54,918 nt of DNA from Bacillota bacterium (GCA_030705955.1 JAUZPL010000024.1:1-54918); one strand, 5' to 3'; positions 46,106 through 54,781 are shown, numbered from the stretch's first letter. The notes: generated from the letters alone by a model not told the origin. A program made the numbers and translations.

Positions 46106-46718
46106 CAATGCTGTCCAAGCAGCTAAGAGGGCAGGAGTAAAGTTTATTGCTTTTACAAGTATAGCAAATGCAACTGAAAGCAAGAATTTAATGGCACCAC
46201 CTCATGTTTCAACAGAAGCAGCAATTATTAAAACGGGTATTCCATATTCTTTCTTGCGAAACAATTGGTATTTAGAAAACGAAATTGGAAGTATACAGGC
46301 TGCCATAGAGGGAGCTCCATGGGTAACTTCCGCTGGAACTGGTAAAGTAGGCTGGGCGCTTCAACAAGATTACGCAGATGCAGTAGCGGCTGTTCTTGTA
46401 GGAAACGGGCACGAAAATACAGTGTATGAACTTTCTGGTCCTCTTTTAACTCAAGAAGAATTAGTATCTGCTCTTGGTTTTGTATTAGGTAAAGAAATAC
46501 CTGTACAACATGTTAGTGACGAGAAATATGGAGAAATCGTGAAAGGTTTAGGTTTACCTGATTTTGTGATTCCGATTGTAGTTGGAATTCAAGAGAGTAT
46601 TCGAAATGGTACACTAGAAGTGGAAAACAGTGATTTTGAAAAAGTTCTTGGTCGTCCGGTTACACCAATAATAGAATCACTGACGAAAATAGTTCAAGCA
46701 ATTTCACAAACAAAATAA
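46105..46718 (+). pseudogene. NmrA-like NAD(P)-binding oxidoreductase, N-terminally truncated
   Basis: The frame reads NAVQAAKRAGVKFIAFTSIANAT...NLMAPPHVSTEAAIIKTGIPYSFLRNNWYLEN..., the middle and C-terminal part of an atypical SDR of the NmrA/quinone reductase 2 type (YtfG/YwnB-like). The N-terminal glycine-rich NAD(P) motif and roughly 90-100 residues are absent, and homology stops abruptly at about 46105. The ATG at 46191 has no ribosome site and is internal. The cofactor site is gone, so it should be inactive. Confidence 0.87.
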
Positions 46719-46753
46719 GATCAATTCAAAAAAACAATCATACTTAAAGATCT

Positions 46754-46771
46754 CGCTGCTATTTGGCAGCG
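46754..46771 (+). terminator. Hairpin after the truncated oxidoreductase
   Basis: CGCTGC-TATTTG-GCAGCG forms a 6-pair GC-rich stem but is followed by AATCTAGT, not a T-run. It may be a weak terminator. The rest of 46719-46852 shows nothing else. Confidence 0.4.
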
Positions 46772-46852
46772 GAATCTAGTAGTAAGAGTTAGCATTTTCA
46801 ATGGAAATCAGTATTCTAATTTTGCCAAGATATAGGTTAAATATGGCTTTAT

Positions 46853-47026
46853 CTAAAAGATATTATGAAAAATAGCAATAATCAACCTTCCTAAAAGATG
46901 AAAAAACCCTACAACTAATCTCCATAACAGACCCAATACTCCATCTAAAGTAAAATCGACTATTTCTTCAAGTACAAAATGATGATATTTTTTCTTATGT
47001 TTATCCTTTTCTTTAAATGGTTTCAT
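46853..47026 (-). CDS. Small membrane protein, unknown
   Basis: 57-residue protein: a very basic N-terminus (MKPFKEKDKHKKKYHHF) followed by one hydrophobic, amphipathic stretch (DGVLGLLWRLVVGFFHLLG and LIIAIF) to the C-terminus. AGAGGAT lies 7 bases before the ATG. No family recognised; the layout resembles small membrane-inserted Bacillus proteins. It is divergent from lemA-htpX, about 200 bases away. Confidence 0.65.
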   Translation of the reverse strand: MKPFKEKDKHKKKYHHFVLEEIVDFTLDGVLGLLWRLVVGFFHLLGRLIIAIFHNIF

Positions 47027-47232
47027 CTTTAGATCCTCTTGAAAAAATGTAATAAGTGGTTATATTTTATGAAGTTTTCCTTTTTTTATAAATGGATTTA
47101 CTAAGCCTTCCATAGTTAACATTCTTAAAATATATCTTGAAACAACAAAAATTAAGAAAAAATTCATATTTCTGACTTGCATACTTTGCATATAATTTCT
47201 TTTAAGACAAAGAAACAGGAGGTGTAAAATAC

Positions 47233-47778
47233 ATGGTTTATGCAGTTATATTTGTCGCCTTTTTAATTGTTCTTTATTGGATTGTTACCTTTAATTCTCT
47301 TATTAAATTCCGAAACTGGGTTAATGAAGCCTGGGCACAAATAGATGTTCAATTAAAAAGACGGTATGATTTGATTCCGAATTTAATTGAAACGGTCAAA
47401 GGCTACATGAAATATGAGCAAGAAACACTTGAAAAGGTTGTTCAGGCAAGAAACAGTTTGATGAACGGGAGTTCTCGTTCAAATCAAATAGAAGCAAACG
47501 ACCTTTTATCTGGCACATTGAAGAGCCTTTTTGCATTAAGTGAAGGATACCCAGATTTAAAAGCAAACCGTAGCTTTGTTCAATTACAAGAGGAACTTTC
47601 GGGAACGGAAAATAAAATTGCCTATTCACGCCAGCTTTATAATAATACGGTAATGAAATACAACACAAAAATTCAATCTTTCCCTAGCAATCTGATCGCT
47701 GTTGTTCATGGATTTAAAGCAGAACAAATGCTTGAAACAAAAAGTGAAGAAAGAGAGAATGTGAGGGTGTCATTTTAA
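47233..47778 (+). CDS. lemA: LemA family protein
   Basis: 181-residue protein with an N-terminal membrane helix (2-20) and a long alpha-helical body facing out. YNSLIKFRNWVNEAWAQIDVQLKRRYDLIPNLIETVKGY is the LemA signature region (NSLIKFRNWVNEAWAQ, RRYDLIPNL). Function is poorly known; it is often paired with HtpX proteases as here. AGGAGGTG precedes the ATG. The stop overlaps the htpX start by one base (TAATG). Confidence 0.95.
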   Translation: MVYAVIFVAFLIVLYWIVTFNSLIKFRNWVNEAWAQIDVQLKRRYDLIPNLIETVKGYMKYEQETLEKVVQARNSLMNGSSRSNQIEANDLLSGTLKSLFALSEGYPDLKANRSFVQLQEELSGTENKIAYSRQLYNNTVMKYNTKIQSFPSNLIAVVHGFKAEQMLETKSEERENVRVSF

Positions 47779-48644
47779 TGTTGTATCAACAAATTGACAG
47801 TAATAAACGAAAAACGGTCGGGATTATGATTGGATTTACTCTCTTTGTTTTGGCCATTGGATCTGTCACAACCTATATCTATCTCGGAAGTTGGATCAGT
47901 GGTGTCATTTTTGCTTTCGTAATAGCTGTTTTCTATTGTTTAATCATGCTCACTGGAAGCACAAAAATGATTATGGGGATGAATGGTGCGAGGGAAGTGG
48001 CTTTCTCAGAAGAACAGCCTTATCTTTGGAATACAGTTGAAGGATTGGCAATGGTAGCACGAATCCCTATGCCAAAAATTTATTTGATTAACGATAAAAG
48101 CCCAAACGCCTTTGCTACAGGGATTTCTCCAAATAATAGTGCGGTTGCAGTAACAATCGGGCTTATAGAATTGTTATCAAGGGAAGAACTTGAAGGAGTT
48201 ATTGCTCATGAAATATCCCATATTAAAAATTATGATATCCGCCTGTCAACCGTTGCAATCGCTTTGGTTGGTGTTGTAGCAATACTTGCACATTTTGGAA
48301 CACGGTTTCTTTTTATTAGAAAAAGTAAGAAAGTCGATCCTATATTGATGATTATTGGGATATTTCTTTTAATCCTTTCTCCCATTATTGCTACAATGAT
48401 ACAGCTAGCATTATCAAGAAACCGTGAATATTTAGCAGATGCAAGCGGAGCAGAGCTCTGCCGAAATCCAATTGCTCTTGCGAATGCGTTACAAAAAATA
48501 TCGGATGTACATTCTCCTGTTAAACATGCAAGTCAATCGTGTGCAGCCCTTTATTTTAATGATCCATTTAAAAAAAAGAAAACCCAATTATTTTCAACGC
48601 ATCCTCCAACCGAAGAACGAATTCGACGATTGCTAAATATGTAA
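47778..48644 (+). CDS. htpX: M48 membrane metalloprotease HtpX
   Basis: 288-residue zinc protease with four membrane helices. HEISH (in EGVIAHEISHIKNYD) gives the zinc histidines and catalytic Glu, and NREYLADASGAE supplies the third zinc ligand. PNAFATG is also conserved. It degrades damaged membrane proteins. It is translationally coupled to lemA (TAATG overlap), with a hairpin 6 bases after the stop. YidC and HtpX both belong to membrane-protein quality control. Confidence 0.95.
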   Translation: MLYQQIDSNKRKTVGIMIGFTLFVLAIGSVTTYIYLGSWISGVIFAFVIAVFYCLIMLTGSTKMIMGMNGAREVAFSEEQPYLWNTVEGLAMVARIPMPKIYLINDKSPNAFATGISPNNSAVAVTIGLIELLSREELEGVIAHEISHIKNYDIRLSTVAIALVGVVAILAHFGTRFLFIRKSKKVDPILMIIGIFLLILSPIIATMIQLALSRNREYLADASGAELCRNPIALANALQKISDVHSPVKHASQSCAALYFNDPFKKKKTQLFSTHPPTEERIRRLLNM

Positions 48645-48649
48645 AAAAT

Positions 48650-48670
48650 AAACGCTCATGTTGAGCGTTT
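48650..48670 (+). terminator. Terminator of lemA-htpX
   Basis: AAACGCTCA-TGT-TGAGCGTTT, a perfect 9-pair hairpin; the T-run is short. Confidence 0.75.
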
Positions 48671-48696
48671 GAAATGCGCTTTTTCCATACATGATT

Positions 48697-48782
48697 AGGA
48701 CTTGATGGGATTTCAACCCATAAAAAGCACGAATCAAATGGTTGAATGATCCGGCTGCTCTAAACATTGAGCTACAAGTCCT
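48697..48782 (-). tRNA. tRNA-like element (pseudo-tRNA or atypical tRNA)
   Basis: 86 bases fold as a tRNA on the minus strand: AGGACTTG/CAAGTCCT acceptor (8 pairs), GCTC/GAGC D-arm within AGCTCAATGTTTAGAGC, and ATGGG-TTGAAAT-CCCAT T-arm directly next to the acceptor. The T-loop is TTGAAAT instead of TTCGAAT-type, the D-loop lacks the GG pair, the anticodon arm pairs poorly (one readable loop is ATTCAAC, giving UCA), the variable region is about 13 bases, and no CCA is encoded. Most likely a decayed tRNA. The 8+5 acceptor/T branch and a possible UCA recall tRNA-Sec, but the long variable stem is missing. Confidence 0.45.
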
Positions 48783-48828
48783 AATTTTATAATGTGTATT
48801 AATTAAAATTAATATTCTTGCCAAAGTA

Positions 48829-50337
48829 TTACTTAAGCAGATGATTATCAAGCTTCGCTTCATTAAACCTACCTACATAATTTTTTGTTTCTCCAACATC
48901 ATCATTTAAGGCATTAATCGTTAACCATTGCTCATAAAGCTCTTGATTTTTACGTTTGTTCCAAATGTTCCCTTCCCAATGCCCCTTCGTTTTTAAAGAA
49001 ACCCACATTTTTTTATAAAAATCATTGTCGTGTTCACCAGATTGTAAAATACTTAAAGTTTTTCCCTTGACCTCATCCAGAGAATAACCGGTTATTTTAG
49101 TAAAGGAAGGATTAATTCTTTGAATAGCACCATTTGCATCTGTAACAACAATTCCTTCGGCTGCATTATTTATAATTTTGGAGGAAATATCCAATTTATC
49201 CTGATAAAACAACCATACAACTAAAATGAGGCTAGCTAATGAAAATTCAGATAATGACATAAAACCAATAGCATAATGACCTGTAAGGTTAAATAAAATG
49301 GTCAAAATTAGTGGTGGGAAGAATCCTCCTAAACCGCCCATTGCAGCCACTATACCATTGACGATTCCAGCCTGTTTAGAGAAATATAACGGAACTAATT
49401 TAAAAATAGCTCCATTTCCGATTCCAGCGCAGAAGGCAACTAATAAGCAGCCAAAAGAGTAAATAGGCAGGGATGGTGTGAAAGATAACAAAAATCCGGC
49501 AAAAGTTAGCCAAAAGAAGACTCCCATTAAAATAAGGAATGGATTAATTTTGTCCCCAAGCCAACCGCCTACAGGCCTAAAAAGGGTAGCAATAGCAATA
49601 AATCCTGCTGTGCGTAAGCCGGCATCCACTTTATCTAAATCAAAATGATTGACCAAAAAGGATGGTAAATAAATGGTGAAAGCCACAAAAGAACCAAATG
49701 TTATGAAATAAAATAAACTTAAAAACCATAACTTTTGATTTTTATATACCTCTTTAATTTGCATCGTTAAGGAGTTGTTAACCTTACGTTCCTTTTTATC
49801 TCCAAAAAGAAAATTTAAAAGAGAGAAAACTAAAACCACGATAAGAAAAATTTGAATGGTAAATCTCCAACCATAAGTATTAGCTAAAACAGGTGCAGAA
49901 AAAGACGTTATCGCTGTACCAATATTTCCGGCACCATAAATACCATTAATAAATCCATGTTTTTCTTTAGAGTAATATTTGGGTAATGAGGTAACGCCAA
50001 TGGAGAAAACTGCACCGCCAATTCCAAGCATAAATCCGCCAATTAAAAGCACAGTTATTGATTTTGCAATACTGATTAGAAAAATTGGCAATAGTAAAAT
50101 GATAAAACTAAAAGTAAATAGCTTCCTTGCCCCATATTTATTTGTCCAATATCCGATTGGCACCCTTAATATAGAACCAAGGATTACTGGGATGGCAGTT
50201 GCCCAGGACTGCTGAGTGGATGTTAATTGAATGTCCGCTTTAATAAATGGCATTAGTGAAGAAATGAGTACCCAAACCATAAAACCGCCTATTAGGCTTC
50301 CAGTTTGAATAAATAATTGTCTTGTTCCTTGTTTCAT
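48829..50337 (-). CDS. NarK-type nitrate transporter fused to a PAS domain
   Basis: 502-residue protein. Residues about 1-385 form a 12-helix MFS carrier of the nitrate/nitrite family (PIGYWTNKYGARK, FRPVGGWLGDKI, KLVPLYFSKQAGIVNGIVAAMGGLGGFFPP). The last 110 residues are a cytoplasmic PAS/PAC domain (AAEGIVVTDANGAIQRINPSF and SILQSGEHDNDFYKKMW, then HWEGNIWNKRK), like the PAS domains of the MHYT kinase at 35.3 kb. It probably moves nitrate/nitrite, with the PAS domain sensing a ligand or redox state or signalling onward. No output domain follows the PAS. GGGGG precedes the ATG. An Fnr-like promoter lies upstream. Confidence 0.9.
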   Translation of the reverse strand: MKQGTRQLFIQTGSLIGGFMVWVLISSLMPFIKADIQLTSTQQSWATAIPVILGSILRVPIGYWTNKYGARKLFTFSFIILLLPIFLISIAKSITVLLIGGFMLGIGGAVFSIGVTSLPKYYSKEKHGFINGIYGAGNIGTAITSFSAPVLANTYGWRFTIQIFLIVVLVFSLLNFLFGDKKERKVNNSLTMQIKEVYKNQKLWFLSLFYFITFGSFVAFTIYLPSFLVNHFDLDKVDAGLRTAGFIAIATLFRPVGGWLGDKINPFLILMGVFFWLTFAGFLLSFTPSLPIYSFGCLLVAFCAGIGNGAIFKLVPLYFSKQAGIVNGIVAAMGGLGGFFPPLILTILFNLTGHYAIGFMSLSEFSLASLILVVWLFYQDKLDISSKIINNAAEGIVVTDANGAIQRINPSFTKITGYSLDEVKGKTLSILQSGEHDNDFYKKMWVSLKTKGHWEGNIWNKRKNQELYEQWLTINALNDDVGETKNYVGRFNEAKLDNHLLK

Positions 50338-50434
50338 TAAAATCCCCCTCGTACTTTACACTACAGTATTATCGTTTCCGCAAAACATGAAAAAAATCAT
50401 TTAAAGGCAAGATCAATTGATTGAACTTTCGTGT

Positions 50435-50477
50435 ATTATAAAATTAATTTTATAAATTCACTGTGAAGTATGCTACA
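50435..50477 (-). promoter_or_regulatory. Fnr-like promoter of the narK-PAS gene
   Basis: On the minus strand TGTAG-CATACT-TCACA (50477-50462) matches the Fnr palindrome at 9 of 10 positions. A perfect TATAAT (50440-50435) lies 21 bases downstream, the same spacing as at pflB and narK. The rest of 50338-50701 is AT-rich with no gene seen. Confidence 0.7.
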
Positions 50478-50701
50478 ATTTTCTACCTTTTATAGAAATT
50501 TATTTTTTTTATACTCCAAAATGTGACTGAAAGGAACTATTCATAAAACAATCGGCAATTGTCTAGAGCAAAATCAGCTAAATTATTAAACAAAGCCAAA
50601 AATTTAAAAGAGTTAATAGGGAAAATGGAGACTTATCTAGAAATCTAAATAAAATATAGTTTATGATCAATATAAAAAGGTATTCACTGGGGAGTGGGAA
50701 A

Positions 50702-51982
50702 ATGGGTTCACATGAAGTTATTGCATTAGCAATATTTTTACTTGCTTATGGCTTTATTATTTCTGAACAAATTCATCGTACGACAATTGCCATGATAGGT
50801 GGTTTATTAATGATAGCTTTTGGTATTTTTGACCAAAATAAGGCAATTCATTACATCGATTTTAATACCATTGGCTTATTAGTTGGTATGATGATCATTG
50901 TCAGTATTACTGCACAAACAGGAGTTTTTGAATACATAGCGATAGTTTCAGCTCAAAAGGTCAAAGGGGCTCCTATTAAAATCCTAATCGTACTAAGCTT
51001 GTTTACAGCCCTTGCTTCAGCATTTCTTGATAATGTGACAACAGTTCTTCTTGTTGTCCCAGTAACAATAAGTATTACTAAGCAATTAAAAGTACCACCG
51101 ATTCCATTTTTATTATCTGAAATTTTCGCCTCAAATATTGGGGGAACTGCAACAATGATTGGTGATCCCCCAAACCTTATGATTGGAAGTGCAGTGAAAG
51201 ATTTAACATTTATGTCCTTTATTGATAACCTAACCTTTATAAACTTTATCATTTTATTGGTTACGGTTCTAATTCTTACATTTATATATAGAAGACAATT
51301 AAAAACAACCAATGATTTAAGAAAACACCTTCTAAGTAAAGATGCCCGCCACGAATTGAAAGATCGGTTACTTTTATCCAAATGCTTAATCGTAGTGATT
51401 TTAACTTTACTAGGTTTCTTTTTCCATCAATTCATACATATTGAAACAGCCACCATAGCATTAATTGGTGCTTTTATATTACTTTTACTTACTGGTGATA
51501 AATATTTAACAACTACTTTAGAAAAAGTAGAGTGGACTACACTATTCTTTTTTATAGGTTTATTTGTTATAGTAGGTGGACTTGTAGAAACTGGATTAAT
51601 CGGGGCCTTAGCAAAAAAAGCAATGTTATTAACTGGAGGAGAAGTGAAATCAACCACATTTCTTGTTTTATGGATGAGCGCCCTAATTTCAGCCTTTGTT
51701 GATAATATTCCATTCGTTGCAACAATGATCCCCCTTATTAAGGAAATGGGTCATTTGGGAATTACTAATTTAGACCCACTTTGGTGGAGTCTTTCACTTG
51801 GCGCCTGTTTAGGTGGAAACGGGACATTAATAGGTGCCAGCGCAAATTTGGTTGTAGCAGGACTTGCTTCTAAAGAAGGACATCAGATTTCTTTTATAAA
51901 GTTTTTAGTTATCGGATTTCCCTTAATGCTTATATCGATCCTTATTTCAACAATATACGTCTATTTCCGATATCTTGCTTAA
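50702..51982 (+). CDS. ArsB/NhaD-superfamily ion transporter
   Basis: 426-residue membrane protein with about 11 helices. SAFLDNVTTVLLVVPVT and IGDPPNLMIGS in the first half, and SAFVDNIPFVATMIPLI and GGNGTLIGASANLVV in the second, are the paired repeats of the ion-transporter (IT) superfamily (ArsB, NhaD, P-protein, DASS). The ion may be arsenite, Na+/H+ or a dicarboxylate; no ars genes are near, so arsenite is not supported. ATG 50702 follows GTGGG with good spacing; the frame opens 39 bases earlier. Confidence 0.85.
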   Translation: MGSHEVIALAIFLLAYGFIISEQIHRTTIAMIGGLLMIAFGIFDQNKAIHYIDFNTIGLLVGMMIIVSITAQTGVFEYIAIVSAQKVKGAPIKILIVLSLFTALASAFLDNVTTVLLVVPVTISITKQLKVPPIPFLLSEIFASNIGGTATMIGDPPNLMIGSAVKDLTFMSFIDNLTFINFIILLVTVLILTFIYRRQLKTTNDLRKHLLSKDARHELKDRLLLSKCLIVVILTLLGFFFHQFIHIETATIALIGAFILLLLTGDKYLTTTLEKVEWTTLFFFIGLFVIVGGLVETGLIGALAKKAMLLTGGEVKSTTFLVLWMSALISAFVDNIPFVATMIPLIKEMGHLGITNLDPLWWSLSLGACLGGNGTLIGASANLVVAGLASKEGHQISFIKFLVIGFPLMLISILISTIYVYFRYLA

Positions 51983-52007
51983 AACAAGGAATCGTTAAAA
52001 AATATGG

Positions 52008-52046
52008 AGAAGGGATTTGCTAAAAAGTGCAAATCCCTTCTTTTGT
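52008..52046. terminator. Bidirectional terminator between the transporter and GGDEF-EAL genes
   Basis: AGAAGGGATTTGC and GCAAATCCCTTCT form a 13-pair stem around TAAAAAGT, with a T-run on the plus strand and a shorter T-rich tail on the minus strand. Confidence 0.88.
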
Positions 52047-53726
52047 TTAATTTAGTGCGAATTCATCGATTAGAATGGTGCGTTGCTCAAACATTTGAAT
52101 AAATTGATAAAATTCTTGAATAGGGACGGGTTTTGAAAAAAGGTAGCCTTGTACCTGTGAACATTGGAACCCCTGTAGTAGGTGCATTTGATCCTCTGTT
52201 TCCACACCTTCTGCAGTAACATTAAACCCAAAGCTTTTCGACAATGAAATAATTCCCTCAACGACAGCACGATCTTTCATATTATGTAACATACTTTTGA
52301 TAAAGGATTGGTCAATTTTCAAAGTATCTATTGGAAGACTTTTTAAGTAACTAATAGAAGAATAGCCAGTTCCAAAATCATCAATTGCAATAGTCATTCC
52401 CATTTCTTTAAGTGCTTTCAACTTTTCAATCACTTCTTCCATGTTATCCATGGATACACTCTCAGTTATTTCGAGTTCAAGTTGTTTAGGACTTAACTCG
52501 GTATCCAACAGTGTCTTTTTTACGATTTGAACAAAGTTTTTATCCTGAAATTGTTTTGAGGAAATGTTTACTGCCACTTTAATTGGAGTTTCTGTTTGTT
52601 TAGAAAGAAACTTTGCCTGGGTACAAGCCTCTCTTAAAACCCATTCACCTATGTTTCCAATCAGCCCAATTTCCTCTGCAAGTGGAATAAATTCTGCGGG
52701 TGATACACTTCCTAGCTCAATATTTCTCCATCTAATTAATGCTTCCATTCCAATTATTTTTCTTTTTTTCAAGTCAACTAATGGTTGATAATGTAATGTA
52801 AATTCATTTTGCTGGATGGCTTTACGTAAATGAGATTCTATTTTGACAACATCATTTATTTTTTGTAGGGAGCCTTTATGATAAAATTGGTAGCTGTTTC
52901 TTCCTAATTCCTTTGATGAAAACATGGCAATATCTGCGTGTTGTATTAACTCCTCCCAGGACAAACCATCCAATGGATAAAAGCTGGCACCAATACTGCA
53001 GGTTATATAATATTCTTGATCATTAATAATAAATGGCTGCTCCAAAAAGTGAAGTATCTCTTTTATATAATCTTTTGCTTGATCATCAGATTTTAAATTG
53101 TTTAAGGAAAAAATAAACTCATCCCCACCTTGTCTTGCTAAATAATCCCCATCCTTTAAGATAGTGCAGAGTCGTTTTGAGACCTGCTTTAGCAGGACGT
53201 CGCCGTTGGAATGCCCTAGGCTTTCATTGATAAGCTTAAAACGATCTAAATCAAGAAATAAAACAGCGAGAAAACAATTTTTTTTCTTGGCTTCTGCTAA
53301 AGCATTTTTTAGCTGAATTTCAAAACTCCATCTATTAGGTAACCCTGTTAAGTAATCATGAAAAGCCATATATTCCATTTTCTTTACAGCCTTTTGTAAT
53401 GAATGCTGTTCATTTTTCAATCTATCCACTAATATTCCAATCGTAATAGCAATAATAAAGTTTAAAATAGAAATGATAATCATGGACCAAATATTAACTG
53501 AACTATACTTTTCACCATCAATGAAAATTTCTAAAAGTTCATTTAAACTGTGAATAAAGGTGCCAATTACGGCTGATATTATTCCACCTTTTTTCCCATA
53601 GGTAAAAGGTAAAAAAACGGAAGGAAATAAGTATAATAACCAGATAACCTCTGAAGTATTCGCAAGATTATCCATAACAAGTGGAATTAAGTATATAAGG
53701 ACAAGAAGGAGAAAACTCTTTCTCAT
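52047..53726 (-). CDS. Membrane GGDEF-EAL cyclic-di-GMP enzyme
   Basis: 559-residue protein. Three or four N-terminal membrane helices (1-100) with short loops are followed by GGDEF (intact motif at 200-204) and EAL (EALIRW, 328-333; later DDFGTGYSS and KIDQSFI). Both catalytic motifs look intact, so it may make and break cyclic di-GMP. The inhibitory RxxD site before GGDEF is KDGD, so feedback inhibition is unlikely. The N-terminal sensor domain is not a clear named type. It stands alone, with a terminator after it. Confidence 0.93.
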   Translation of the reverse strand: MRKSFLLLVLIYLIPLVMDNLANTSEVIWLLYLFPSVFLPFTYGKKGGIISAVIGTFIHSLNELLEIFIDGEKYSSVNIWSMIIISILNFIIAITIGILVDRLKNEQHSLQKAVKKMEYMAFHDYLTGLPNRWSFEIQLKNALAEAKKKNCFLAVLFLDLDRFKLINESLGHSNGDVLLKQVSKRLCTILKDGDYLARQGGDEFIFSLNNLKSDDQAKDYIKEILHFLEQPFIINDQEYYITCSIGASFYPLDGLSWEELIQHADIAMFSSKELGRNSYQFYHKGSLQKINDVVKIESHLRKAIQQNEFTLHYQPLVDLKKRKIIGMEALIRWRNIELGSVSPAEFIPLAEEIGLIGNIGEWVLREACTQAKFLSKQTETPIKVAVNISSKQFQDKNFVQIVKKTLLDTELSPKQLELEITESVSMDNMEEVIEKLKALKEMGMTIAIDDFGTGYSSISYLKSLPIDTLKIDQSFIKSMLHNMKDRAVVEGIISLSKSFGFNVTAEGVETEDQMHLLQGFQCSQVQGYLFSKPVPIQEFYQFIQMFEQRTILIDEFALN

Positions 53727-53916
53727 AATTTTTATTTACACCTCGACAAAAATTGACATACTCTAACAATTCCATAATAAAGTGGAAAAGGAGTAAAATA
53801 CAATTGCACAAGGGAAAAATTCATAGATTGTTAATATATGAATAATAGAAAAGGTTAAATTAGACTGATTAAATATGTAAATATGGAGCAAATTAATTTT
53901 GAAGGGGGGAATATAA

Positions 53917-54078
53917 GTGCCTAGTGGAAAAGAATTGGAACAGTTGCCTTTGTCCAATGTTGCACCTAGTACAGGTAAAGATATGGGTCAGTATGATCGA
54001 AAGTCACTTGATGGAGTTGTTAAACCTGTACAACCTGAACCAGCCGATATCGAAAAAGAAAATGAGGACATGATTTAA
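53917..54078 (+). CDS. Small acidic hydrophilic protein, unknown
   Basis: 53-residue polar protein (M)PSGKELEQLPLSNVAPSTG...ENEDMI, with GTG start 7 bases after AAGGGGGG. No family recognised and no membrane segment. The downstream hairpin begins inside its stop codon. The neighbouring sspH gene and the composition suggest a spore-related small protein, but this is a guess. Confidence 0.6.
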   Translation: MPSGKELEQLPLSNVAPSTGKDMGQYDRKSLDGVVKPVQPEPADIEKENEDMI

Positions 54079-54100
54079 GGTAGGAATGAATTCCTACCTT
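54077..54100. terminator. Bidirectional terminator between the small gene and sspH
   Basis: AAGGTAGGAA-TGAA-TTCCTACCTT, a perfect 10-base-pair hairpin between convergent genes. Confidence 0.85.
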
Positions 54101-54111
54101 AATGTTTTTAA

Positions 54112-54291
54112 TTACATCTCAACAAGTTCGTTAATTTTCACTGTTGATCTTTCTTCAAGAGGGCCTCTTAGATGAACGGTAGCAGTTTGTCCATCCTCAT
54201 TTATCTGATCAATCCAAACTGAAACTCCATTGTATTGGACTTCAATATCTGCTGATGAAGATAAAATTTGTTTTACCCTGTTTGTATTCAT
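54112..54291 (-). CDS. sspH: H-type small acid-soluble spore protein
   Basis: 59-residue protein MNTNRVKQILSSSADIEVQYNG...VEM, matching SspH (RVKEI..S...I.V.YNG..VWI and ATV near the middle). SspH is made in the forespore; its role is minor and not DNA-protective like the alpha/beta type. ATG 54291 follows AGGAG with good spacing; a GTG nine bases upstream would overlap it. It is monocistronic. Confidence 0.9.
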   Translation of the reverse strand: MNTNRVKQILSSSADIEVQYNGVSVWIDQINEDGQTATVHLRGPLEERSTVKINELVEM

Positions 54292-54472
54292 TATTTTCAC
54301 TCCTATTGTAAGATATGATTATTTTTAGTAATAAAAAATCATTTCATACATCTAAATAAATAAGCATATTTTACTAGAAAATAACAGCCCCTGAAGTGAG
54401 GGGAATATGATAAAATTTATTTATATTTCCTTACTAACACAGCACCTAACTACATCAGAGAAAGGAAAGCAA

Positions 54473-54748
54473 ATGGATAAAGATTACATCAATGTAATGG
54501 AAGAAATTGTTTCAACTCTTGTGAATGTTTTGATGATGAGTCCTGATTATCAAACCTTTTGCCAATGCAGCAAGTGCAGGAATGATATTATTTCTCTTAG
54601 CTTGAATTCACTTCCTAGTCATTATGTTACATCAGATGAAGGAAGGAAAATGATATTTGAGCAATTAAACACTACCGAGAATCGGAAGTGGATTAATAAA
54701 CGTATTATTTCTGCCATTCACACTGTAGGTAAATTTCCAAAACATTAA
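54473..54748 (+). CDS. ComFB-family protein
   Basis: 91-residue protein MDKDYINVMEEIVSTLVNVLMMSPDYQTF... with CQCSKCRNDII, the ComFB domain (late competence development protein; the cysteines probably bind zinc). NSLPSHYVTSDEGRK and the C-terminal NKRIISAIH are also typical. B. subtilis comFB lies in the comF operon, but here the gene stands alone. ATG 54473 follows AAAGGAAAG; the frame opens 66 bases upstream without a ribosome site. Confidence 0.85.
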   Translation: MDKDYINVMEEIVSTLVNVLMMSPDYQTFCQCSKCRNDIISLSLNSLPSHYVTSDEGRKMIFEQLNTTENRKWINKRIISAIHTVGKFPKH

Positions 54749-54759
54749 TTTACAATGCA

Positions 54760-54780
54760 AAAAGACCATTATGGTCTTTT
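54760..54780 (+). terminator. Terminator of the comFB-like gene (first hairpin)
   Basis: AAAAGACCAT-T-ATGGTCTTTT forms a short palindromic stem with T-rich end. Confidence 0.7.
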
Positions 54781-54781
54781 C

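Noticed and set aside
45887-46183. Intact 98-residue protein starting at 46183
   Set aside because: Its first about 25 residues are the reverse complement of the oxidoreductase fragment; only the Rrf2 C-terminus is genuine.
46191-46718. Intact 175-residue oxidoreductase gene starting at ATG 46191
   Set aside because: Homology to the family extends upstream of this ATG in the same frame, there is no ribosome site, and the NAD(P)-binding N-terminus is missing.
50702-51982. Arsenite efflux pump ArsB
   Set aside because: It shares the superfamily repeats, but no arsR or arsC is near and the motifs are common to NhaD and P-protein carriers.
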